A DNA stretch of 64,000 nt. It comes from Planctomycetales bacterium 71-10 (lineage in GTDB: Bacteria; Planctomycetota; Planctomycetia; Isosphaerales; Isosphaeraceae). Positions 7,928 to 17,018 of this stretch are shown here, piece after piece (within the stretch, counting starts at the first letter, position 1; every line of letters begins with the position of its first letter). The DNA lies in the NCBI GenBank assembly GCA_001898385.1, contig MKTT01000086.1, positions 18,434-82,433 on the forward strand, in the 5' to 3' direction. The translations under genes and the position numbers were made by a program. The notes under the pieces are model-generated. The model worked only from the letters and a program-made list of their open reading frames with translations. It was not told the DNA's origin and searched no databases.

Positions 7928-8340
7928 GCCCTGGTGAAACTGAGCGGGTTGGTGGTTCCGTCGGACGAGTAGGCCATGAGGCTAAGTGTCGCCGTACCGA
8001 ACTCGCCGTGGGCTCCGGACGTCTCGGCGTTCTCGGCCACCGCATTCGCGAGGACGTAGAGGATGTCGCCGCCGACCTCGCCCTTGGCGTCCTTGTGGAT
8101 CGCGCTGAAGGTGCCGGTGGCGCCCGGTGCGATCGCCATGAGCGCCGCGGCGTCGCCGCTGGTGACGGTGGCTTTGGGCTTGCTCATCGTGTTGACGATC
8201 ACCGTGGGGAAGTGATCGCCGTCTGCGGCATAGGCGGTGAGCGAGCCGCCCTGGGTGAAGCTCACCTGGGTCACCCGAGAGATGGGGGTCGAATCGAACG
8301 AGACGGCCGTCCAGTTCGATTGAAGCTTGGTCGCGGCCAT
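7924..8340 (-). CDS. major tail (tube) protein
   Basis: 138-aa protein starting MAATKLQSNW with a good Shine-Dalgarno (AAGGAG, 7-nt spacing). The sequence is almost wholly beta with alternating hydrophobic residues (SVDFDST-type strands, ATVTSGDAAALMAI, GTATLSLMAYSSDG), and the compact size matches tail tube subunits. Position supports the role: head and connector genes lie upstream, the paired chaperones and tape-measure position downstream. The tube forms the channel for DNA. No homology search was possible, so the name rests on order, size and composition. Confidence 0.65.
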   Translation of the reverse strand: MAATKLQSNWTAVSFDSTPISRVTQVSFTQGGSLTAYAADGDHFPTVIVNTMSKPKATVTSGDAAALMAIAPGATGTFSAIHKDAKGEVGGDILYVLANAVAENAETSGAHGEFGTATLSLMAYSSDGTTNPLSFTRA

Positions 8341-8389
8341 GGGGAGACTCCTTGTCCAAGAAGAAAGTCGTGGGGCCTTGCGTGTCGGG

Positions 8390-8845
8390 TCATTCCGAGA
8401 GGTCGAAGTCGCTCCAACCTTCCAGCAGATACTGAAATTCCAGGGTCGCCTCGATGCGGCGCTCGGGGGGCGTGGCCTTGCGCCACGCCCAGGAGCAGAG
8501 CCTCGTCGAGCCCGGGAGCGAAACCCCGGCCAGCGAGCGGCCGTTCAAGGCCGATGCGGTCGTGTTCAGGAGCAACTCCGCCGCGTCGTCGCGGGCGGTC
8601 GGGTCGTCGTCCCGGGCGAGGAGGACGATCGTGACGGAGGAGGTCGCCTTCAGCGCGCCGGCGACGTCGTCCCCCAGGCCCGAGACGACGGTCCCGCTCG
8701 GTTCGATCGAGGCGGTGCGCCGGACTCCCGAGGGTTCGCCGCCGGCGTCGGGCAGTGTCCCCGGGTAGATCCGATCAAATACGCCGGTCGAGTCCAGCAG
8801 TTCCAAGATCGCGCCGCGAATGTCGCGCTCGCGGTGGTCGGGCAT
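8390..8845 (-). CDS. putative tail terminator/completion protein
   Basis: 151-aa protein just before the major tail protein. The N-terminal helix (DIRGAILELLDSTGVFDRIYPG) followed by strands (TASIEPSGTVVSG, SSVTIVLLARDDDPTARDDAAELL) and a late strand (RIEATLEFQYLLEGWSDFDL) match the layout of tail terminator/completion proteins, which cap the tail tube and join it to the head. The usual place of such a gene is between the head connector and the major tail gene, as here, although three fibre genes intervene. Name inferred from architecture and order. Confidence 0.5.
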   Translation of the reverse strand: MPDHRERDIRGAILELLDSTGVFDRIYPGTLPDAGGEPSGVRRTASIEPSGTVVSGLGDDVAGALKATSSVTIVLLARDDDPTARDDAAELLLNTTASALNGRSLAGVSLPGSTRLCSWAWRKATPPERRIEATLEFQYLLEGWSDFDLSE

Positions 8846-8912
8846 CGTCGTTCGTCCTCATTCGCAGCCTTGGGTTCCGTGAGTTGCGAGGCCTGCCGAT
8901 GGCTCGAGGGGC

Positions 8913-11900
8913 TCATCCGAATCGAGGCCGGAATCGGGAGATCACCAGTCGGCCCGGCTTGGCGAACGAGATCGCCGGGGTGCCCGTGCCCGGTTCGGGA
9001 TCGGGCTGATTCCCGGCTTGCGCGGCCACCCAGCGTCTCTGGTGGTCCAGCCAGGCCTGCATCCGGACCGACTCGCAGTAGACGTCGCCGGTCTTGGTCA
9101 GGTCCTCCGGGGCGGCGTACCGGTAGCGGCGGTTGTCCACGCCGCCGTCTCGGCCGTCGCCGTAGCCCGCCTTCTGGGCCGGCCCCCGCAGCAGCCCCCA
9201 GAGATAGAGGCTGTCGTCGTAGTCGGTGTACGGCGACGTCGAGGCGATCTCGTACTGCATGTAGAGGTCGACCCCCCCGATCGACCGCATCGCGCCGTAG
9301 TAGTCGCGCTCGGTGAAGTAGAAGTTCGGGTTGTAGGGGATGTCGCGCCGCCGCCGCCCGAGCGGGTCCGAGAAGCCGGGCGTGCCCGGCAGGACGATCG
9401 CCTCGAGCCCCCCCTCGTAGCAGAATTTCAACGGCCGCCGGCCCGTGGCCGCCTCGTGCGAGGCGAGCATCCGGTCCATCGACGCCATCATCTGGCGGTA
9501 CTGCAGGATGCTCCCGTCGTAGTAGGTCAGGAACGTGTAGAGGTCGCACGCCTGGTCGTCGTCGACCGCGGTGAACGCGGCACCGCAGGCCGCGGTCTTG
9601 GGCGTGATGATGTAGGGGGCGATGGCCGCGGCGTCGGGCTCGACGCCCAGGCGGCGACAGTCGGCCAGGATGTCGACCCCCGTCTGGGAGCAGACGACGT
9701 GGACGAGCTCGCCCTGCCGCCCAACCTCGGCGAAGCACGCCCGGGCGACCTCGAAGGCGGCCCGGGATCGCAGGATGTACAGCTCTCTGTGATTGGCCAG
9801 GCCGACCGCATGGGACACGATCTCGTAGACCTGGGTGTTGGGGAATCGCCAGTTCCAGATCTCGTTGCCCAGTTCGAAGATCACCTTGCGGCCCGCGGGG
9901 AGGTGATCGCGGACCTGCCTGGCCGCCTCGTAGACGGCCGCGTCGGTGGACCGCCCGGGGACGCACAGCCAATGCCACGCCAGAGGGGCCGTGGCCGTCT
10001 GCCGGGCCGTCTCGGCGTACGGGAAGACGGCGTAGGGGCTGACGAACTCCTTCGTGCCCGCGTCAGGCGCGTCGAACGGCTGGAGGACGGCCGGGGTCCC
10101 GGACCCCCCCAGGCCCAGCCCGTCGTCGCCGACGAACACCAGCGCCCGGTCGATCGCCGTCGGCAGGATGGCGTTCTTCGCGTTGTACAGCCGGTTGTAG
10201 CCCCGCTTCGTCCCGTCGGGGCCCTGCAGGAGGACGCCGGAGGACCGCGTCCTCGCCGTCGCGCCGGCCGGATATGCGGCCGCGCCCGCCGGCCGCGACT
10301 TGACGGTGATCTTCCCGGCGGCGCGGTCGACGGCGGCCACGACCAGGACCTCGGAGCCGATGGCGAGGTTGATGTTCGTCGCGATGAAGTCCCAGTCGGA
10401 CTCCGCCGCGGGGGTCGCGTAGACGTCCAGGGCCGTCGCGGCCAGGGGGGCCGTCAGCGTGAGCGTCCGGCGCGCGGCGATGTTCGCGTCGTCGGTGCCG
10501 CCCCAGTCCGAGTAGCCGCCGTTCGCCAGGTTCCGGCCGAACGTGAGCGGGGTCGAGAGGTCCTGGTCGAAGACGGCCTCGTAGCGGTGGGTCGCCGGGT
10601 CGACGGGGATGTATTGGCTCGCTTGCGTGATCGGGATGCGGTAGCCGACGACGATCGGGCCCGCGGCGTGCGTCGCGGTCGGCGTGTTGCGCGACCCCCG
10701 CTCCACCCGGTACTCGTCGCCCTCGCGGGGGACCCCGACCACCCGCATGATCTCGCCGCCGTCGAACAGGAGTTGACCCAGCATGACGGGCATGCGACGC
10801 CCGTCCGCGATCGCGATCGTCTCGACCGTCCCCGGGGGCGGGGCGGTCGCGATCGCCGCGGCCAGCGTCGCCGTGTACGTCTCGGAGGCCGGCCAGGGGG
10901 TCGGCGTGTAGAAGTAGGGCGAAGCGGCGGGGTCGAACGGCCCGACCGAGGCGAAGTGGAGCCTGTCGACGTACCCCGGGTTCGCATAGTGCGGCGCCCC
11001 CGGCTTGGCCATCTGCTCCGGCTCGGCGACGTCGAAGCCCTGGGCCGGCGTCCCGTCCATGTGCCGGAAGCCCCCGCACCCGGGCGACAGGAAGCCCTCC
11101 ATCGCCTCGTCGAGCGCCAGGTCGTCGCGGGGCGGGAGCGTCACAGGGCCGGGCTTCGTCGGCTCCGGCCACGAGCCGGGCTGGTAGGCCACGAAGTCGG
11201 CGTAGTGCAGGTTGGGGGCGTCCGGGCAGGTCATCGTCACGTAAAGGTTGCCGTAGCGGGCCCGCCGGCGGGCCGTGATCGCCGCCCCGGCCGCGTGGGC
11301 CGCGGCGACGGTGCCGTTCCAGCCCCGCGTGCAGCCCGCGCACGTCCGGGCGACGGCGTCGTACGACCCGACCAGGATCTGCTCGCCGTCGACGACCAGG
11401 TAGCTCTCGTTGAGCGAGCCGACGATCGGCTCGACGAGCCGGATCGTCGTCGCCGTCGCGTCGACCGCCTCGCGGAGCGTGTAAGCCGTCGTCGCGCCGA
11501 ACCGGACGTCGTAGACCCGGACCTTGCCCCGGCCCTCCGCGTCGCCGTCGTTGCGATAATCCCGCACCTCCTTGACGACCGAGCCGACGCCGTCCCCGCC
11601 CACGACCATGGTGACGGGGTTCGCGTGGTCGTAGTCGGACCAGCCGATGGCCCAGAGGCCCTCCTTGCCGGCGATCCCCTCCGGATCCACGCGGTTGTAC
11701 CCGCCCGACTGCGCGAGGATGGCGTTGACGATCGGCCCCTTGAACGTCCCGTCGGGCCAGTATTTGGCGTTCATGCCCATGCGGAAGTTGAGAGCCCGGT
11801 TCCGATTCATGACGACGGGCGTATATTCGGTCGCCGAGGTGATCGCGGCGTTCGTCCCCACGCGGGCCGGGGGCGCGCCGGGCCACAGCCCGTCGGAGAT

Positions 11901-12947
11901 CGGCATCCCCGCGAAGTTGTCGACGGCGAGGCCGAAGATCGCGGGGGCGAACCCGATCTGCGGGGAGATCCAGCCGGCCGGCGCGTCGAGGAGCACCGCC
12001 TGGCCGGGCGATACGGAGACCCCGGCCGGCATCGGGAAGAAGAGGGCGTCCGCCGTGGGCTGGACGTAGGCCCCCGCGGAGGCCGTCGTCGGCAGGGCGA
12101 TCGGCGGGCCGCCGTCGATCCGGATCGACGGAGCCGCGGCCGTCGCGTCGCCCTGCGGCGCGACGCGGGCCCGCCCCTCGCCGTCCGTCAGGATGACCGT
12201 GACCGTCTTCCCCGCGGAGCCGACGTAGGCCCGCTCCACGGCCAGGGCCCCCTTGCAGGCCATCGGCTCCGAGTAGCGGACGACGTCGCCCGAAGTCGCC
12301 CGGGTCGGCTCCGGGATGCCGTAGTTGGGGTCGCCGCCCCACGACACCCCGGGCTCGTTCGCGCGGACGTCGGCCCCGACGGCCCCCTCCAGCGAGTGGT
12401 ACATGGCCAGGACGCCCGGCGTGGCGGCGGCCGCGGCGAAGACGGCCGGGGCCGCGTCGGCGTCGCCGGCCAGGGCCGACACGTCGGCGTCGGTCGCGGC
12501 GTAGCCGTCGAGGAAGAACGCCCGCTGGATCGTGAAGTCGGAGTCGCTCCCGCCGTAGCCCAGCCAGCTGATGGTCCCCAGCGGGCCGGAGAGGTCCGCG
12601 GCCCACGGGACCTTGGCCCCGTTGACGGCCACGAACCGCCGGGACGCGTCGTCCTTGTCGTAGACCAGGGCCAGGTGGTAGACGCCCCCGACGGCCGCCC
12701 CCGCCCGGGAGTGCGTCCGGGTCGTCCCCGCCGCCGACATGCACTGGGCGTTGAACGTGTACGTCGACCCGCCCGCCGGCCCGATCGCCGTGAACCGGCA
12801 CTGGCCCCGGACGAACAGCGTCTGCATGCCGCTCGTCGGCAGCGAGTTCAGCCGCACGTAGGCCGACATCGTGACCCGGGCGCCGATGAACGGGATGTTG
12901 AACGTCTTCGCGTTGATCTTGCCCGAATTCTTGAACGTTACGGCCAA
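8913..12947 (-). CDS. giant tail protein: LamG-like N-terminus plus clan GH-A-like glycosidase
   Basis: 1344-aa putative virion protein. A TTG start at 12947 is chosen because AGGAGG (12958-12953) lies 5 nt upstream. Residues about 20-190 form a LamG/ConA-like beta sandwich (VTMSAYVRLNS, VYHLALVYDK, FTIQRAFFLDGY). Residues about 489-561 and 721-769 each hold a short module ending RGxxGTxAxxHAAG. The C-terminal about 400 residues resemble a TIM-barrel glycoside hydrolase of clan GH-A, with GNEIWNW giving a likely acid/base Glu1029 and FCYEGG a likely nucleophile Glu1178. It would degrade or bind a surface polysaccharide during adsorption. It lies between fibre genes and the tail terminator. 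Substrate unknown. Confidence 0.7.
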   Translation of the reverse strand: MAVTFKNSGKINAKTFNIPFIGARVTMSAYVRLNSLPTSGMQTLFVRGQCRFTAIGPAGGSTYTFNAQCMSAAGTTRTHSRAGAAVGGVYHLALVYDKDDASRRFVAVNGAKVPWAADLSGPLGTISWLGYGGSDSDFTIQRAFFLDGYAATDADVSALAGDADAAPAVFAAAAATPGVLAMYHSLEGAVGADVRANEPGVSWGGDPNYGIPEPTRATSGDVVRYSEPMACKGALAVERAYVGSAGKTVTVILTDGEGRARVAPQGDATAAAPSIRIDGGPPIALPTTASAGAYVQPTADALFFPMPAGVSVSPGQAVLLDAPAGWISPQIGFAPAIFGLAVDNFAGMPISDGLWPGAPPARVGTNAAITSATEYTPVVMNRNRALNFRMGMNAKYWPDGTFKGPIVNAILAQSGGYNRVDPEGIAGKEGLWAIGWSDYDHANPVTMVVGGDGVGSVVKEVRDYRNDGDAEGRGKVRVYDVRFGATTAYTLREAVDATATTIRLVEPIVGSLNESYLVVDGEQILVGSYDAVARTCAGCTRGWNGTVAAAHAAGAAITARRRARYGNLYVTMTCPDAPNLHYADFVAYQPGSWPEPTKPGPVTLPPRDDLALDEAMEGFLSPGCGGFRHMDGTPAQGFDVAEPEQMAKPGAPHYANPGYVDRLHFASVGPFDPAASPYFYTPTPWPASETYTATLAAAIATAPPPGTVETIAIADGRRMPVMLGQLLFDGGEIMRVVGVPREGDEYRVERGSRNTPTATHAAGPIVVGYRIPITQASQYIPVDPATHRYEAVFDQDLSTPLTFGRNLANGGYSDWGGTDDANIAARRTLTLTAPLAATALDVYATPAAESDWDFIATNINLAIGSEVLVVAAVDRAAGKITVKSRPAGAAAYPAGATARTRSSGVLLQGPDGTKRGYNRLYNAKNAILPTAIDRALVFVGDDGLGLGGSGTPAVLQPFDAPDAGTKEFVSPYAVFPYAETARQTATAPLAWHWLCVPGRSTDAAVYEAARQVRDHLPAGRKVIFELGNEIWNWRFPNTQVYEIVSHAVGLANHRELYILRSRAAFEVARACFAEVGRQGELVHVVCSQTGVDILADCRRLGVEPDAAAIAPYIITPKTAACGAAFTAVDDDQACDLYTFLTYYDGSILQYRQMMASMDRMLASHEAATGRRPLKFCYEGGLEAIVLPGTPGFSDPLGRRRRDIPYNPNFYFTERDYYGAMRSIGGVDLYMQYEIASTSPYTDYDDSLYLWGLLRGPAQKAGYGDGRDGGVDNRRYRYAAPEDLTKTGDVYCESVRMQAWLDHQRRWVAAQAGNQPDPEPGTGTPAISFAKPGRLVISRFRPRFG

Positions 12948-13030
12948 TGGGGCCTCCTGGATGAACCGCAAGAGGGGGGAGCCGGGTGGGGTGGGTACGG
13001 CCGGGAGGCGGCCTCGTCCCTCCGCACCAC

Positions 13031-14926
13031 TCAGGCGACAGAGGCCGCTACGGACGCCGAGAGACCATCGACCTGCGATGGCGGGGTGCTGTCGGCCGTG
13101 AAATGAACGGTCGAGACGTTGCCCTCTTCACCGTAGGTGTTGCAAGCCCGGACGACCGCGGCGTACCGCCGCCCGTCCACTAGGCCGTCGATCTCGGTCG
13201 CGAAGGCGTTGCCGCGCGAGGTCGCCGCGGGGACGATGATGGGAGAGGAAAAATCGATATTGGAATCGTGCGATATGTAAACGTGAAACATGGTCGCCAT
13301 GTTCGAATCCTGTCGGCTGGCGTCCGTCCACTCGAGACGAACCCGTCCGCGACCCAGGTCGATCGCGCGGAGGCCGATCGGTGCTCGTGGGACATGGGTC
13401 ACATCTCGCCCCGCGTGGTCGAGATTCAAGGAGGCCGACGCATCGAGATTCTCTTCTTGAAGACCCCACGCCGGATCGTAGGCCCGTACGCCGAAGCGGA
13501 AGGAGGAGCCGACGGCCAGCGGTTCGCTCGTCCACTCCAGGCCTGAGGTTTCCGCGATCGGCGAGTTGTAGTCGATCGGGCCTCCAAGGCCGGCGTTGGA
13601 GTAGATCTTGTAGATCAGGCCGAGACCGGGGCTGGGGATTCGACAGGTGCCGCCGGCTCCGAGCCCGCCGTTCGAGACCGGGACGCAGGCCAGGTTCTCG
13701 CGCGCGGCGCCTCCGAATCCGGTGCCGTTCGTCGCCCCCGGGCCTGCCCGGTGGGCGACGCCTACCCGCGCCGAGGATCCGAAACGCCATCCCGGCGAGG
13801 CTTCGATGTCGACGCCGATCCGATGCAAAGCCGCGGGGGCCGCTGCCAGGATGGCGAGGGCGTTATGAGTTCCATCCAGGTGCGGCATGACGACGCCGCC
13901 GGTCGACCATGGCGCGATTGCCGGTTCGCTCGCCGTTCGCTCGGATTCCGCCGTGCCGCCGATGGCGCAAGCGACGTAGCTCTCGAGCGAGATTCCGACG
14001 CCGGCGATTCCGAGCCCAGCCATGTGCGCCGCGGCACCGTAAGCATCGGCGCGGAGATGCCGAGTCACGGTAACCGTACCGCCGAGTCCGATCGCCGCGA
14101 CGCCGGAAATGCGACCGTCGACCTGATTCGAACTGATGGCCGAACCGCCGACGATCAGCCCTCCCGTGACCACACCTGATAGGTCGGAGCCGCCGACCTT
14201 CCCCGAGGAAGCGACGCCGAGCCAACCTCGGAAGCCGAGAGCGAAGTCGCCCCGGCGGGGGCCGACATCGCCGACCACCCTGCCTCTCAGCCAATATTTG
14301 AAGGATCGGCCCGGGGAATCCACCGAGTGCGCGCCGAAGCCGCCGATCGACGACCCGCCGGAGCCCGCTCGAGAATGGGACTGCATGACGGTCGAACTGG
14401 GGCCCGTCCCTAAGCCCCCCGAGACGGCTTCGACTTTATCGGAGGCGACCTGCGGCAACCCTCCCAGCGACCAGGCCCATTCCGACGTATGTTCGACCCT
14501 GAACGATGCGTCGGCGGAGGTCGTGGCTTCGACGCCCGCCTCGCAGGCCACCTCGATCGACGTGGATGGGGAGCAGAAGCCGGCCGTCGACCAGCCACCC
14601 CCCGAGCCATGGTTCCTGGAGGTCCAGGCATCGGCGACGGCCAGGATTTCAAGGGTGGTTACGGCGTTCGTGGCGATTGCCGTGCTCGGGGGGGCCGATC
14701 CGCCGGAGGTCGTCTGTTCGCGAAGATCCGGGGAAGCGTTGACCGCGAGCAGGCTCGATCCTCCGGCCCGGAGGCCGCCGGACCCCGCTACGGACTGGTC
14801 GGAGGCCACGCGGACCACAGGCGCGACGAACGAGCCCCGAAAGCCCTGAGGCTTCGAGTTCGAGGATCGGGAGGCCGTCTCGACCGATACGCCGCGGTAC
14901 CAATGTTCGAAGGATCGTGGCGGCAT
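13031..14926 (-). CDS. tail fibre-like protein with internal duplication and C-terminal Fn3
   Basis: 631-aa Gly/Ser/Ala-rich protein. Two copies of a segment start with RSFEHWYRG (residues 4-12) and RSFKYWLRG (207-215), each followed about 20 residues later by GFRG, indicating an ancient duplication of about 200 residues. The middle is low-complexity and beta-prone (many GG and SxxVG steps), as in phage fibres. Residues about 455-620 carry a fibronectin type III-like part (APIGLRAIDLGRGRVRLEWT, then VDGRRYAAVVRACNTYGEEG). It starts 10 nt after the upstream spike gene. A host-binding role is inferred. Confidence 0.65.
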   Translation of the reverse strand: MPPRSFEHWYRGVSVETASRSSNSKPQGFRGSFVAPVVRVASDQSVAGSGGLRAGGSSLLAVNASPDLREQTTSGGSAPPSTAIATNAVTTLEILAVADAWTSRNHGSGGGWSTAGFCSPSTSIEVACEAGVEATTSADASFRVEHTSEWAWSLGGLPQVASDKVEAVSGGLGTGPSSTVMQSHSRAGSGGSSIGGFGAHSVDSPGRSFKYWLRGRVVGDVGPRRGDFALGFRGWLGVASSGKVGGSDLSGVVTGGLIVGGSAISSNQVDGRISGVAAIGLGGTVTVTRHLRADAYGAAAHMAGLGIAGVGISLESYVACAIGGTAESERTASEPAIAPWSTGGVVMPHLDGTHNALAILAAAPAALHRIGVDIEASPGWRFGSSARVGVAHRAGPGATNGTGFGGAARENLACVPVSNGGLGAGGTCRIPSPGLGLIYKIYSNAGLGGPIDYNSPIAETSGLEWTSEPLAVGSSFRFGVRAYDPAWGLQEENLDASASLNLDHAGRDVTHVPRAPIGLRAIDLGRGRVRLEWTDASRQDSNMATMFHVYISHDSNIDFSSPIIVPAATSRGNAFATEIDGLVDGRRYAAVVRACNTYGEEGNVSTVHFTADSTPPSQVDGLSASVAASVA

Positions 14927-14936
14927 GGCGGCCCGT

Positions 14937-16451
14937 CTAGGAAAGGGTGATCGAGTCGAAGTAGGCGACGCCTGTCCCGTCGGACGAACGAGAGACCAAC
15001 CGGAGCATCAGGGCCCCCGGGCGGGTCGGCGTGACCGACGAGAAGCTCAGCGTCTCGTACTCGTTCGGCGTCGATCCCGTCCCGCCGCTCGACGAAGCGG
15101 TGACCACCTGATCCGCCGAAACGCCGATCTCGGGATTCGCCAGCAGGATGGCTTGCGGTTTGTTCGCATCGCCATGGTTTCCATCCCATCGGACCTTGAC
15201 GCGGATGACGGTCGCGGTCGCATCCATCAGGATCGGCCGCTCCAGCGAACTCGGCCCCCTGAGAGCCAGGCAAGCGGGCGATCCCGAATCGGCGTACGGC
15301 GTATTTATTTCACCGGTGTCGTGTCGCTCGAGCGCCCCCACGGCGGCACGGGTCGAAAGATATCCTTCCGGCCGCGCCCGTCCGGCAAAGTCCGTCGTCG
15401 GAGAGGCCCCGCCCACCACGAACCCCCCTAGGAGCGAGTTGGCGACGGGCTCGCCCCAGGGCCGAAGAGGCGTCCCGACCAGTCGACCGTCCCCGTAGTC
15501 GAACGCGGGCCGGACGCTCCCGATCGAGTGCGACCCGGCGGTCACGTTGAGGCGGGCCGCCGACGCGACGTGGAAGGCGTTGTAGTCCTCGGTGACCTGC
15601 GAGACGTGGCCGGCCACGATGCCGTTGTTGCCGCTCAGGTAGCAGCCGAACACCGTGATCGGCGAGGCCAGCACGACGGGGTCGCTGCCATAGACCGAGA
15701 TCGGGGCGCTGTGCCCGCCCAGGAATGAGCAGTGGGAGATCTGCAGCCCGGTCGCGGCGTACCCCAGGCCGGTGTTCGCGACCCTGGCGACGATCAGGAC
15801 CCCCCCCCGGAACCGGCAGTTTCGCACGACCGAATCGAGGGAGTACTCGGCGGCGGCCCCGGCCACGTTGAACATGATGGGCCGCCCGCTGGAGTTGCCG
15901 CCGACGTGGAAGTCGCACCGCTCGACCACCGCGTTGAGGCCGGCGGCCGCGGGGGCGGCCGCCGACCCGAAGACGATCGCGGGCTGGGAGGAATGGGGGA
16001 CCACGATGCAGTCGGAGATCGTCCAGTCGTGGCCGGCGCCCACGTCGACGCAGGATTTGTCGATGGCGCCGCCGATCAGCTTGAGCCGGCGGAGCGAGAC
16101 GTAGGATTTGTTCCCGCCCGCGAGGCACGGCATGCCGCGGGCCGTCGTGTCGTTCACCCACGACGACCAGTCCACCACCCCCGTCGCCGGGGTCGCGAGG
16201 CCCCCGGCCAGGAATCCGGCCCCGTCGCAGTCGCCCACGACCTCCAGCCGCGCGGTCGCGGTGGGCGTCAGGCCGAGCGTGACCGACTCGTAGTAGGTCC
16301 CGGGCTCGAGGTAGACCCGGGCCCCGTCGGAGCCCAGGGACGCGGCCGGGGAGGCGCCGATCGCCTTGGCGATCGTCTTCCAGGGATTGGACGCCGTCCC
16401 CGTGCCGGTCGAGTCGCTCCCCCGGCCGGCGGAAACGTAGTAATTGTTCAT
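14937..16451 (-). CDS. right-handed beta-helix tailspike-like protein
   Basis: 504-aa protein. The N-terminus (YYVSAGRGSDS, then NPWKTIAKAIG) is the classic entry of right-handed parallel beta-helix proteins, followed by rungs such as VYLEPGTYYESV, LEVVGDCDGAG, LKLIGGAI, ISDCIVV and VRNCRFRGG over residues 45-300. The C-terminal 110 residues form a separate beta domain ending in GVAYFDSITLS, likely a carbohydrate-binding or trimerisation part. Beta-helix spikes in phages bind or cut surface glycans. No catalytic carboxylate pair could be assigned. The start has AAGGA 6 nt upstream. Confidence 0.7.
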   Translation of the reverse strand: MNNYYVSAGRGSDSTGTGTASNPWKTIAKAIGASPAASLGSDGARVYLEPGTYYESVTLGLTPTATARLEVVGDCDGAGFLAGGLATPATGVVDWSSWVNDTTARGMPCLAGGNKSYVSLRRLKLIGGAIDKSCVDVGAGHDWTISDCIVVPHSSQPAIVFGSAAAPAAAGLNAVVERCDFHVGGNSSGRPIMFNVAGAAAEYSLDSVVRNCRFRGGVLIVARVANTGLGYAATGLQISHCSFLGGHSAPISVYGSDPVVLASPITVFGCYLSGNNGIVAGHVSQVTEDYNAFHVASAARLNVTAGSHSIGSVRPAFDYGDGRLVGTPLRPWGEPVANSLLGGFVVGGASPTTDFAGRARPEGYLSTRAAVGALERHDTGEINTPYADSGSPACLALRGPSSLERPILMDATATVIRVKVRWDGNHGDANKPQAILLANPEIGVSADQVVTASSSGGTGSTPNEYETLSFSSVTPTRPGALMLRLVSRSSDGTGVAYFDSITLS

Positions 16452-16555
16452 GAGGTATCCTTGGGTCCCTTGGGAAGACCGGGGGAGGCGGGAGAGGTCG
16501 GCTGATATGGCGACGGTCCGGCGGCCGACCTCGGCTCCTCAGGGCCTCAAAATCG

Positions 16556-17011
16556 TCAGGCGACTTCGAAGACCGGCGTGATGGACAGCGTGTCGCCCGA
16601 GTGCAAGGTTCGGGGATCAGCGAATTGCTCGGCGAGGATCAGCGTCCCGCTCGTAGCCCCGACGATGAAGTAGCCGTGGATCACGTCGCTCGTCGCATCG
16701 ACGGTCCAGCTCAGAGGGGACGAGCCGTACTTCGAATGGGCGACCTGCTCGCGGGAGGACCAGGGCGGTGAACCGGCCGGGGCCTGGAGGACGGGGGCGT
16801 TCCAGGTCGACGCGGAGACCGAGCGGGTGAGCGTCTTCCTCGCGTAGCCGCCGAACGCCGCCTCGTGAGCGGTGTAGGTGGCGGCCGTATCGGTCTCGGA
16901 AGGGGTGATGGCCGAATTGTACAGGCCGAGCTGCCAGTCTTCGGGCGTGCCGCCGCCCAGGAGTTCGGTCAGGAGGCGGACGTCGCCCTCGCGGGAAACC
17001 AGGAAAGGCAT
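16556..17011 (-). CDS. phage structural protein
   Basis: 151-aa protein of unknown function, with start ATG 17011 preceded by AGGTGA. The sequence is beta-rich (LGLYNSAITPSETDTAATYTA, then SVSASTWNAPVLQ, then VIHGYFIVGATSGTLILAEQF) and resembles small phage proteins encoded between head connectors and fibres. It sits 7 nt after the connector-like gene, so the two are probably translated together. A head-tail joining or baseplate adaptor role is inferred from order alone. Confidence 0.55.
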   Translation of the reverse strand: MPFLVSREGDVRLLTELLGGGTPEDWQLGLYNSAITPSETDTAATYTAHEAAFGGYARKTLTRSVSASTWNAPVLQAPAGSPPWSSREQVAHSKYGSSPLSWTVDATSDVIHGYFIVGATSGTLILAEQFADPRTLHSGDTLSITPVFEVA

Positions 17012-17018
17012 GGTGGAA

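Noticed and set aside
9018..13106. Plus-strand open frame of 1362 codons opposite the giant tail gene
   Set aside because: Arg/Gly/Val-rich sequence without domains, mirror of the codon bias of the minus-strand gene; the minus strand has LamG and glycosidase motifs and a good ribosome site.
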